A stretch of DNA of 64,000 nucleotides from Tillandsia leiboldiana. Lineage: Eukaryota; Streptophyta; Magnoliopsida; Poales; Bromeliaceae. Under the pieces are notes generated by a model that worked only from the letters and a program-made list of their open reading frames with translations, was not told the origin of the DNA and did no database searches. Below, piece after piece: positions 38,982-49,371 of this stretch. The number at the start of each line of letters is the position of its first letter. Position 1 is the stretch's first letter. The translations under genes were made by a program, and so were the position numbers. The stretch covers positions 62,001-126,000 of the forward strand of contig CM055066.1 in the NCBI GenBank assembly GCA_029204045.2. The letters run 5' to 3'.

Positions 38982-40039
38982 TTAGGGATAGGTCAGTTGG
39001 GACTTAGGAAACCCTAGGCTTTTGGCAGACCCTAGGATGATAGGGCGCGAGAGGCGTGACACTTCGCGAAAGTCGTTGATTTATTTATTGGACTCTTCCG
39101 GTGAGTGAAGAGGGATCGACATACCCAATTTCTGGTGGACCGTTATGTTGGCTGCAGACAACATAAAGTCGCAGAAATTGGGGGATGTCTTTGACTTTCG
39201 CTAGATTGGGTCGTGTGGGGTTATGTTACTTATTCGTGATTTCTTGTGGCAGGATGCCTCCCCGACGTCGGATCCCTACTCGGGGTGTTCCGTTACCCCC
39301 TGATGAGCCAGGGCAGCCTACACCCCCCGAGCTTACTGAGTTGAGGGCCTTGGTGGCCCAATTGGCGGAGGGTCAGCGCCGCCAGGAGCAGAGGTTTGAG
39401 CAGCTCCTTGCCCAGAGAGAGGCACCATCCCCAGCTGTTCCTGAGGCCCTTGTGCCTCCTGTTGCACCTTTTGTGCCGTCAGCGCCATCTTCGAGTAGCG
39501 GGGCTCCTGGAGCTATTCAGCCTTTGACTGCGGAGGAGGAGCAGGATATCGCTAACAAACTCTCCAAGTTTGTTCAGCGGGGACCCCCTAGATTCTCAGG
39601 GCGGGATGCGTAGCCCTGGGCTGTTGGGAGATGGCTTTCTGCGATGGAGAAGCTTTTTCGGGACTTCTTCATCGACCCGAGGTATCGAGTGCACATGGCG
39701 GTGCACTGTTTGGACGGAGATGCTGATTTTTGGTGGCAGCGGGTAGAGCCCCTGGAGTTCCGGATTACTCGGCAGCTGCCTTGGGAGGAGTTCCGACGGA
39801 TGGTGCTGGACACCTATTTTTCGACTAGTGTGAAGAAGAAGTTGGAGGACGACTTGAAGAACCTGCAGCAGGGCGATCGATCGGCTCATGCCTATTTCCA
39901 GGAGTTCACGGAGTTGCTGAACTGTGTGCCCTTCGTCGCTCGTGACGGTCCGCACCAGGTTGAGTTGTTCGAGGGAGGCCTCCGTCCAGAGATTTACACA
40001 CTGGTGCATGCTCAGAGATTTCAGACTCTGGAGGCAGCC

Positions 40040-40193
40040 TGTGACGCCCCCAATAGTCCCACATCGGATGTGGATGGATTTGTGATTGGGTTTATATGAG
40101 ACTTGGACACTAGTAATAATAACTGGGCTTAAGCATTTTGGGCTGTGGTTTGGGTCCAACGAGTTATTATTGCTAGTGGGCCGGGTCGTTATA
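40040..40193 (+). repeat. 5' LTR of the TRIM
   Basis: 154 bp, identical to 40,359-40,512 as far as I can see. It ends in TA, not the usual CA. Confidence 0.9.
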
Positions 40194-40358
40194 TTTGGTT
40201 TCAGAGCCAATAACCAGCCGGAAGTGTGTGATAAGTCTCGGCTGAGCCTGGGTCTAGATGACAGGGCTAGCGAGACGAGTCTCACATCGCCTGGTGATCT
40301 TGGGCTTGTGTGTGTGTGTTTGGGCTGACGAGGACGTCAGGCCTAAACGGGGGGAGTC

Positions 40359-40512
40359 TGTGACGCCCCCAATAGTCCCACATCGGATGTGGATGGATTT
40401 GTGATTGGGTTTATATGAGACTTGGACACTAGTAATAATAACTGGGCTTAAGCATTTTGGGCTGTGGTTTGGGTCCAACGAGTTATTATTGCTAGTGGGC
40501 CGGGTCGTTATA
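40359..40512 (+). repeat. 3' LTR of the TRIM
   Basis: Identical to the 5' copy; followed by CAGCC, the second half of the target duplication. Confidence 0.9.
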
Positions 40513-43500
40513 CAGCCGCAGAGCATGCACAGTGGGTGGAGAGAGGTGATCAGGTGGTGGCCAGACAGAGGGCCGCGGTCGCTCAGAGCTCCGACAGAAA
40601 GCGACCAGCCCAAGTCGAGGGGGGACAGGCCAGTACCTGGAGGCCGCCCCGACCGCCACCGTCTCAGTTCCCAGGCCGTGGGCGTTCGGAGCGGCGAGGG
40701 CCTAGTGGGTCCCAGAGGCCCCCACAGCAGCAGCAGCGGCAGCAGAGATCGCAGTCGTCGCAGCGCGGGTCTCAGCGGCAGCCACAGCGACAGCGACAGT
40801 CTCAGCAGCAGCAGTCCCGACAGTCACGGGCTCCCAGCAGTTGTATCTTCTGTGGAGGTCCGCACTTCCCCGGCACTTGCGACCAGCGGTGGGGTCGCTG
40901 CTACGGATGTGGACAGCCAGGGCACATTCGAGCTGCGTGCCCCTTTTCGACCTCAGCCGCTCCTTCTTCAGCATCTGCCCCAGCATCATCGCAGCAGCGG
41001 TCGACGGCTCAGCGGCCTTATGCTCTAGCGAGCAAGCCATCTTCTTCCCATCCCACCGATTATCGCCCTCCAGCTCAGAGTGGGCGAGTGTATGCTGCAC
41101 AGGTAGAGGATTCTTCAGCAGCGGACCATGTGGTGGCAGGTATCACCTTACTCTCTGACATTAGGACTCGTACCTTATTTGATACTGGAGCATCGCATTC
41201 TTTCATTAGTAGATCTTTTGCATCATTACATGTGTTAGAGGTAGGATTTTTGCCACGTGCACGAGAGGTTCAGATCCCCGATCACACTTTGCACGTGGAG
41301 GAGTGTTGTTGGTCCTGCCCGATACAGATCGAGTCCTGGATTATGCCAGCAGACCTGTTGGTCTTGAGACAGCTGAGGGACTTTGATGTGATTCTTGGGA
41401 TGGACTGGCTGGCTCGGTATTTCGCGACTATTGATTGTGCCGCGAGGACTGTCACTTTTAGAGAGCCAGGCCAGGAGATGTTTGTATATCGCGGATGTCA
41501 GAGTGCTTTCTTTGCCTCTGTGGTTTCGACTTCCCGAGCGAGGCGGATGATTCATCGAGGATGTGTAGCCTTTTTGGCTAGTGTTGTTGAGGGGCCTACG
41601 GCGACACCGGGACTCGGGGATATTCCTATTGCCCGCGAGTTTCCGGACGTTTTTCCACCTGAGCTGACTAGTATGCCGCCAGACAGAGAGATTGAGTTTG
41701 TGATTGACGTAGTTCCAGGAACTGCGCCAATCTCTAAGGCTCCTTATCGGATGGCACCGGCTGAGCTGCGAGAGCTTAAAGCACAGCTGCAAGATCTGAT
41801 GGATAAGGGCTTTATTAGACCAAGTGTGTCGCCTTGGGGAGCACCGGTGCTATTCGTGAAAAAGAAGGATGGGTCACTTCGGTTGTGTGTGGACTATAGG
41901 GAATTGAACAAAGTGACCATTAAGAACAAGTACCCTTTGCCGCGCATCGATGTTCTCTTTGATCAGCTGCAAGGGTCTTGTGTATTTTCCAAAATTGATC
42001 TACAGTCTGGTTACCACCAACTGAAGGTGAAGGCCGAGGATATTCCTAAGACTGCTTTCAGATCACGGTACGGGCATTATGAGTTCACAGTTATGCCGTT
42101 TGGATTGACTAATGCCCCTGCCGCCTTTATGGACTTGATGAACAGGATATTTCGGCCCTTTCTGGATCGTTTTGTGGTGGTGTTCATTGATGATATCCTT
42201 ATTTACTCCCGAAGCGAGGCCGAGCACGAGGAGCACTTGAGGACTGTGCTACAACTTCTACGAGATAAGAAGTTGTATGCCAAGTTGTCAAAGTGCGAGT
42301 TTTGGCTTCGGGAGGTAGCTTTCTTGGGCCATGTGATTTCCGCCGCCGGTGTAGCAGTAGACCCGGCGAAGATTGAGGCAGTTCGAGATTGGCCCCGACC
42401 GACGACTGTATCTGAGGTGCGCAACTTCATGGGGTTAGCTGGTTATTATCGTCGGTTTGTGGAAGGCTTTGCGAAGCTTTCCACACCCCTCACTCGGTTG
42501 ACGCGTAAAGGAGTTAAGTTTATCTGGAGTGAGGACTGCCAGAGGAGCTTTGAGGAGCTAAAGGATAGATTGATGACCGCTCCTATCCTTTCCCTCCCTG
42601 TTATGGGGAAAGGATATGTGATCTACAGTGATGCATCGCACAGTGGACTTGGATGCGTGCTGATGCAGGAAGGGAGGGTAATTGCTTATGCATCGAGACA
42701 GCTTAAGGATTACGAGAAGAATTACCCTACCCATGATTTGGAACTTGCTGCCGTGGTGTTTGCACTGAAGCTTTGGCGCCATTACCTATATGGGGAGCAC
42801 TGTGAGATCTACACCGACCACAAGAGCCTAAAGTACCTGTTCACGCAGAAGGAACTGAATTTGAGGCAGCGCAGATGGTTAGAGTTACTGAAGGATTACG
42901 ATGTGGATATCCTTTACCATCCAGGAAAGGCCAACGTGGTTGCAGATGCCTTGAGTAGGAGAGTGGTGCAGAGCTTGTCCATGTTGATTACAAATCAGGC
43001 GCCACTGTTAGAGGAGTTGAGACGGCTCGAGATAGAGGTTGTAACCCCTGGGGTCTCTACTAGACTGATGTCTTTGGTCGTGCAGCCCACTCTGCTGGAG
43101 AGGATCCGGGAGAAACAAAGCGAGGACCCCCATTTGACCAAGATTCGAGATCAGATTCCGAGTGATCGATCAGGGGATTTTTCAGTTGATACTGCGGGAG
43201 TACTGAGGTACAGGGATCGAGCCTGTGTGCCAGTGGATTCTGAGATCAGAGAGCAGATATTGAGAGAGGCCCATTATACACCTTACACCCTTCATCCTGG
43301 GGGGACTAAGATGTATAAGGACCTCAAGGCACACTTCTGGTGGAATGGCATGAAAAGGGATATTGGGAGGTTTGTGTCTCAGTGTTTAACTTGTCAGCGG
43401 GTAAAAGCTGAGCATCGTGTGCCAGCTGGCAAGTTACAAAGTCTTCCAATTCCCGAGTGGAAGTGGGACCACATCACGATGGATTTTGTGGTCGGATTAC

Positions 43501-44561
43501 CGAGGGCACAAGGAGGTGCAGATGCTATCTGGGTAGTGGTGGATCGACTTACCAAGTCAGCGCACTTTTTGCCTATACAGACTACTTGGCCACTCGAACG
43601 ACTAGCCCAGTTATACTTGGATGAGATAGTGAGGTTACATGGGGTGCCAGCTTCCATAGTGTCAGATAGAGACCCGAGGTTTGTCTCGCGATTCTGGGGG
43701 AGTTTACAGACTACCTTGGGGACTCAGCTCAGATTTAGTACAGCTTTCCACCCACAGACTGATGGACAGTCAGAGCGGACGATTCAGATCCTTGAGGATA
43801 TGCTGAGGGCTTGTATCCTAGAGTTTGGCGGTGGATGGATTCGACACTTATCACTGGCTGAGTTTGCGTACAACAACAGCTTTCAAGCGAGCATCCAAAT
43901 GGCTCCGTTTGAAGCGTTGTACGGACGCAAATGTCGATCACCGCTATATTGGAGTGATGTGGGGGAGAGAAGGACTCTGGGACCAGATTTGTTGCTAGAG
44001 GCAGAAGAAAAGGTCAGAGTGATCCGACAGCACCTTCAGATCGCTCAGAGTCGACAGAGGAGCTATGCTAATGTTCGGCGACGAGACTTAGAGTTTCAGG
44101 TGGGAGATCATGTATTTCTGAAAGTCTCGCCGTCCAAAGGGATAAGGAGGTTTGGTATTCGCGGGAAACTCAGTCCCCGATACATTGGACCCTTTGAGGT
44201 ATTGGAGCGTATCGGGCCAGTTGCTTACCGACTTGCACTTCCCCCGAGACTGGCTGGTGTCCACGATGTTTTTCATGTTTCTACACTGAGGAGGTACGTC
44301 TTCGACCCATCGCACGTCATCGACTTCACGCCGCTTGAGATCAGCAAGGATTTGAGGTATGAGGAGCGCCCACTACGGATTCTGAATCGAGAGGTGAGAG
44401 AATTGCGTAATCGGGTCATTCCCTATGTGAAGATCCTCTGGAGCAATCATGATGAGCGCGAGGCGACGTGGGAGCTCGAGTCAGCAATGATGGACGCCTA
44501 CCCCTACCTGTTCGAGGCTCAGGATTGAGGTATGATTTTCGTTTCGAGGACGAAACTTTTG

Positions 44562-44575
44562 TTAGTGGGGGAGGA
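44562..44575 (+). other. Polypurine tract of the gypsy element
   Basis: AGTGGGGGAGGA directly precedes the TGTAG start of the 3' LTR; it is the plus-strand priming site. Confidence 0.88.
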
Positions 44576-47500
44576 TGTAGTGTCCCAGGTTTCCCGGTGG
44601 TTTTGCCCCTGTTTCGGGGTGTAGAACACCTATTATTGGTGTGTGGGGCCCCAACATGCCAAAGTGATATGTTGTTTGGAACCTGAGAGGATTTGGGAGC
44701 AAGCCTGACCTTCGGCTGCCTTTGCCGAATTTTAGGAGTGGAATCAGGCTAATCGGAGACCGTATTTGAATTCAGCGCGGAAAAACGCTTGAAAACGGCT
44801 ATTTACTTATTTATTTTGGAGTTCGGATGCCCAAAAAGGGACCCCCGGAAGTTTTCTGCGCAAATTGGTGCATGGGGGGAGCCGTGGACCATCTCGGGAC
44901 ACGTGGCAGCCTATTATTGGGCCGGCGCACCACTCTCGGTCCACGGAGTGGACCGCCGGTGCACGGTGGACCGGCGGGCCACGTGGCAGGCGCTGGTTGG
45001 GCCGGTGCAGCGCGCGCGGCGCACGGGAGCGTGCGCGGGCAGCGCGGGCAGGCCGGGCAGTGGCGGGGCGCGCCACGTGGCGGCCCCGGGTTGGACGGCG
45101 CAGGTGCGCGCGGTGCACCCGCGGGCGCGCGCCTGCGGCCGTACGCGCACGTGGGCGGCGCGTTGACTGACCGGCACCCGTGTCGGGTGGGCGGCGCCGC
45201 CCCACGTGGCGTCACGCCAGTGGCGGGCGCCGCACGCGTGCTGACCCAGGGAGGGGGGCACGTGGCGCTTCCCCCTTGGGCCCGCACGGCTGCCGCCTGT
45301 TTGGCGGACACGTGTCGGGCCCTTGGCCGAGTCGGACGGCCGGTCGGACGCGGCGGGATCCCGTGCGCGGGCTGGGCTGGGCTGGGCCGCACTGTGCGCG
45401 CCCGGAAATCCTTGGGCCGGGCCGCACTGTAGCCACCCGAAAGTGCCGGGCCGCACTGTAGCAGCTCGAATCTGGGGACACGTTGGGTATTATCCCAATT
45501 GTTTTTGTGGGCCTATATAAAGGCCTCCCCTCCCTTCTTTTTCTCTGTTTTCCGAGAGATAGAGAGAGAACCTGTGGGAGGGGCCTTAAGAGAAGTTTTT
45601 CATCTTCTTATTTTCTACCTCGTGGTGCGTTCCCAGATTTTCTGGAAGTTCGACAGCGGCGATCCGGATTTTACAGTGTGCCTCGTTTTTCCCCAATCTT
45701 GGCCCGTTATCGTCGCATTTCAGTCCGAGGAGTCCCCTGCGCAGTACAGGAGTCCTCTTTCGACGATTTCTTCGCCGGTGTGTTCCTAAGAGGTAGGGCT
45801 TCGTTTTCCGTGCTGGTGGTTTCTCTGGATTCCGATTCCTTGGCACGATTCCCGAGGTGTTTTGACCCCCTCTTTTGCTGTTTGGGTTTTTGGACAGCGG
45901 CGACTTCGACGAATTATTTCTCAGCGTAGGAATATCAGATCGAGGCGATTCAAGAGTCGATTTTGGGCTACTTTTCGCGAGGAACGCAACCGTGATTTTT
46001 TTGAGATTTTAGGAGCTCTAGAAAGAGGTGAAATTCCTCGTTTTGCGTGCTGATTGTAAAAACAGCAATTATGTGTTTGGAACTTGTAGTTTTTACACCG
46101 TGTACACTTGTGTGATGTTGTAGGATACTGTTTCAGCTGACGGTGTGCTTAGAGGACAGCGGGTATTTTCTGGGTGTATTGTGCACGCTTTTCGAGGTGG
46201 GCGGTTGCGTTTCCCTCTTTGTTGACTTGCTCACTAGGAATAGTAGAGTTTCCCAATTATAAATGTGGTAGTTAACTCGTGGTATATGAACCTATTGCAT
46301 TGGCCCCCCTAAATTAATTGATAGCTTCTATGTGATCAATCTGGGACAATGAAGTTGGACAATTGCAATATCTTAAACTGCATGCAAATAAATAATCCAA
46401 TAATGCTTTAAAATGATTCTTTATAAGAAACCTTAGTCACTTTTCTAATACTTTTTAAAGGAATAATTGTATGTTTAATTGGACATCTAGTTAGGCCACC
46501 ATTTTACTGCAGCACTGTATTATGGGATTTGACTTAGGAGAAAACATGTTTTATTGTTATTCTTCTCTATCGATGCATGACGATCGAGTCAGGTCGGGAT
46601 CTTGAGATAGTGTAGTTGGATCTTGAGTCTGGGACAGTTTAGACTCTTCTTGGGGATTGTGGGAGATAGTGGCAACCGCGAATTTTGGGCGGTTGACCGG
46701 ATGTTATTATCACATCTGATTGGGGATCAGGGTTGCATTAGTGGATGGAGTATTCCCACTTTGATCATGGTCATGATCCAGTCCTGCTATTGTGAGACAT
46801 CGGTTACAGAGATGATTGATACAGAGATACTTTACTCGTGTGGGTCGCTCCCCTCGATTGCCACTCCGGAGTAGGCTTTTTGACCGTGATGGGTGCCGGT
46901 CAGTTGGTGAGTTGTGAGTGATGACAGAGCAGGCAGTGCCAGTATTTCCTGGCCCTCTGATTGGGTTTCTTTGGGCAGTCAGCTTTATAGTTGCATATAT
47001 ACAGTTATCTTTTGGCACTGCATTTAGAGGCATAGTAGTGGTAGTTCCTTTTTCAGCAGTCTTTATTGCATACCACTGTTCTTCCTTTTGCCTCTTTATT
47101 CCTAGTGGGTGCGTCAACATTAGAGGTTTTACCCGCTAGGGGAGGCTACTGGTTTATCTAGTAGTTCTCACCCCCATTGTTGTTTTCTGTCCTTTTCCCC
47201 TTTGTTTTGCAGAGTCATCTGTGGGAGCTGCTGGGCCTTCAGCGGCAGATCGAGGTAAGAGGATCGCCGACTAGCTAGATCGTCTACCCCAAGTGAGAGA
47301 CTAGCGAGGTTTTATTGTACCCCCTTTTGTATCTCAGACTTCAGTAGTTTCCTTTTGGGTCTGGCTTTGGCCAGCTGGTTGTATATTTATGGTGAGCTGG
47401 GAGTATATTGTACTTTTATTTCAGCTTGTAGCTTATTTCAGTCTGAGATTACTTTTAGTTTTATTAGTTCAGCTCTGTTTATGCTCTTTTATTGTATATT

Positions 47501-47604
47501 ATCTATCTGAGCAGGTTACCAGCGCTTCGTGCACATAGAAAATTCTGTGTGCACGGCGGATCTGTTGGCGGGCCCGGGTTCCGGTTTACACCCGGGGCGT
47601 GACA
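44576..47604 (+). repeat. 3' LTR of the gypsy element
   Basis: 3029 bp, TGTAGTGTCCC to GGGGCGTGACA, followed by the target duplication GCTTA. Compared with the 5' LTR it lacks 27 bp and has an extra 9 bp (a second GCGCGGGCA-like unit near 45,036), giving the net difference of 18. Confidence 0.95.
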
Positions 47605-47770
47605 GCTTAAGCTTGCGTTTGGATTGGGGATAAACGGGGGATATCCCCCCTTTATCCCCAAACAGATTTGGGATATCCCCGTTTGGGGATATCCCCCCAA
47701 ACGGGGATATCCCCGGATTTGGGGGAGGGATATCCCTCACCTCCCCCAAACCGGGCCGGTTTATCCCCCT

Positions 47771-47806
47771 GTCCCTTCCCAAGGCAGCAGTGCCTTGGGA
47801 AGGGAC
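47771..47806. repeat. Perfect hairpin, 16-bp arms, 4-base loop
   Basis: GTCCCTTCCCAAGGCA, loop GCAG, TGCCTTGGGAAGGGAC. Confidence 0.95.
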
Positions 47807-47958
47807 ATTTTAATTTTTTTTTCTTTCTCGTTTTTATTTTTTTTTAGCTTTGGGCGGGTTTTTTTTCAATTAAAATTTTTAAATTTTAAAAAATATTTAT
47901 ATTTTAAATTTTAAATTTTATAAATTTTAATTATTTTTAATTTTATATTTTAAAAAAT

Positions 47959-47993
47959 CCCTTCCCAAGGCTCTGTCAGAGCCTTGGGAAGGG
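47959..47993. repeat. Perfect hairpin, 17-bp arms, 1-base loop
   Basis: CCCTTCCCAAGGCTCTG, T, CAGAGCCTTGGGAAGGG. It shares the core CCCTTCCCAAGGC with the hairpin 190 bp upstream, although the DNA around is nearly pure A+T. Confidence 0.95.
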
Positions 47994-49020
47994 TATTTGT
48001 TTTTTTTTTTATTTTTTTTTTTAAATTTTTTTTTTCTTTCCTTTATATTTCTTTTGAATTTTTTTTTAATAAAAATATTTAAATTTTAAAAAATATTTAA
48101 ATTATAAATTTAAAATTTTATAAAATTTAATTTTTAAATTTTTTTTTATAAATTTAAATTTAATTTTTTTTTTCCTTTCTTTTATATTCCTTTTTTTTTT
48201 CCTTTTTTTTTGTTTTTTTTTTCTTTTATGCTTCAGGGTTTTTTTTTAAATTAAAATTTTTAAATTATAAAAAATATTTAAATTTTAAATTTTAAATTTT
48301 ATAAATTTTAATTTTTTTAATTTTATATTTTAATAAATCTAAAAATTTTATTTTATTTTTAAAAAATATTAATTTTAAAATTTATACAATATTTTTATAA
48401 TTTTTTTAAAATTTATATAAATTTAAAAATTAAAATATTTACTCCTACTTAAAATATTTAAATTTTAATTAGAATATTTAAATTTTACTTAATTTTTTTA
48501 ATTAGAATATTTAAATTTTAAAAAATATTTAAATTATAAATTTATAAATTATTTAAAATTAATTTTTTAAATTTTATAAATATATATATTTATATTTTAT
48601 TAAAATTATAAATATATTTATATTTTATTAAATTATATAAAATTATAAATTTATAATTTTAAAAAATAATATTAATTTTAAAATTGTAAAATTTATATAA
48701 TTTTTTTATAATTTTTTTAAAATTTATATAAATTTTAAAATTAAAATTTTCACTCCTACTTAAAATATTCTAATACAATCTTTAATTATCAAATTTATAA
48801 TATACATAAAAGTAAAGGTAACATCGTCATTAAACATAAAAGTCAACTTTATACCTCTTATTCTTCATCCCCAATCCAAACACTACTTTTCTTATACCAG
48901 GTTTAAACCAGGTTTAAGCCTCATTCCCAACCAAACACAATTTAGGTTTATACCAGGTTTATCCCTTACTTTATACTTATACCTGGTATAACTCATTCTG
49001 GCATAAGCCGTTTCCAAACG

Positions 49021-49371
49021 GTACCTTTGAGTTCAGGTTCGGTTTAGATAATATTTCAGGTATCTATACCCGCGGATGCAACCTTTGGGCAGTGAAAAAT
49101 ACACTTGTCGATGAGATGTGGTCGGGCTCGGCCCAAAGCTGGCCACTCCAAGCTAGCTGGACCAATCTACTGGAACGTCCATGGGCCCATTTGATCCCTC
49201 ATTTGGCGCTGATGACCGTATGTATTGAGCCGTTACACCGAGGACTCGATTGCTAGCGCACAGTCGCGCACGTTGAACACATCTGCGATCTCGACTCTCG
49301 TGGTGCTTAAGAAAGAGATAAGACCGGGTTTAGAAAGAGGGCGGGGATTACAGAGACAACTAAGTCATGCA
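49021..49371 (+). promoter_or_regulatory. Promoter/5' leader region of the cis-prenyltransferase gene
   Basis: Higher-complexity sequence between the AT-rich element and the start codon. A CCAAT at 49,162 and the palindrome ATGGGCCCAT at 49,181, which contains a TGGGCC site-II type element found in many plant housekeeping promoters, lie ~200 bp before the ATG. No clear TATA box. Transcription factor use is inferred. Confidence 0.45.

Larger units (their letters stand above)
40040..40512 (+). mobile_element. TRIM (terminal-repeat retrotransposon in miniature), 473 bp
   Basis: Two identical 154-bp direct repeats (40,040-40,193 and 40,359-40,512) begin TGTGACGCCCCCAATAGTCC and end GGGTCGTTATA. 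The 165-bp interior starts with TTTGGTTTCAGAGCC, close to the initiator-Met primer site (TGGTATCAGAGC, one change), and ends with a purine tract AAACGGGGGGAGTC. A 5-bp target duplication CAGCC lies at 40,035-40,039 and 40,513-40,517. No coding capacity. The LTR carries GTCCCACATCGG, a word common in small plant LTRs. The target frame would be continuous without it. Confidence 0.93.
39254..44528 (+). pseudogene. Gag-Pol polyprotein of the gypsy element, broken by one stop and one TRIM
   Basis: The reading frame starts MPPRRRIPTRG at ATG 39,254; the in-frame ATG at 39,185 lies upstream of the usual MPPRR start. Gag runs to a TAG at 39,611 and continues in the same frame (WLSAMEKLFRDFF..., DADFWWQRV) to 40,039, where a 473-bp TRIM intervenes. 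The frame resumes after the duplicated CAGCC at 40,518. A CCHC knuckle CYGCGQPGHIRAAC lies at ~40,899. Pol follows without a frame change: protease LFDTGASHSFIS (~41,178), RT with FIDDILIYS (~42,183), RNase H (YSDASHSGLG, TDHKSLKYL), integrase HHCC finger (~43,272-43,405) and DDE residues near 43,482, 43,667 and 43,774, then a chromodomain-like end (PLRILNREVRELRN...VKILWSNHDEREATWELE). The segment from 40,464 to 40,512 is TRIM sequence that happens to stay open. Confidence 0.93.
35915..47604 (+). mobile_element. Complete Ty3/gypsy chromovirus-type retrotransposon, 11.7 kb
   Basis: The order is 5' LTR 35,915-38,961, primer-binding site 38,970, gag-pol 39,254-44,528, polypurine tract 44,562-44,575, 3' LTR 44,576-47,604. 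The 5-bp target duplication is GCTTA at 35,910-35,914 and 47,605-47,609. The order protease-RT-RNase H-integrase defines gypsy, and the C-terminal chromodomain-like segment plus the long LTRs point to the Tekay/Del clade. LTRs differ by roughly two dozen substitutions over 3 kb (counted by eye) plus one 27-bp and one 9-bp length difference, so the insertion is young. Two defects: a TAG in gag at 39,611-39,613 and a TRIM inserted at 40,040. It cannot make an intact Gag-Pol without readthrough but may still be copied in trans. Confidence 0.95.
47610..49020. mobile_element. AT-rich MITE-like segment with palindromic ends
   Basis: It starts AGCTTGCGTTTGGATTGGGG and ends GCCGTTTCCAAACGGTACC, both carrying the GTTTGG word typical of plant MITE ends, but the inverted match is short. 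The first 150 bp contain about five GGATATCC palindromes. The middle (47,810-48,780) is AT-rich simple sequence with poly-T runs. The last 150 bp repeat TTATACCAGGTTTA-type words. No gene. Confidence 0.4.

Noticed and set aside
49225..49371. A 49-codon N-terminal extension of the cis-prenyltransferase
   Set aside because: It would start at TTG. The first in-frame ATG after an upstream in-frame TGA is at 49,372.
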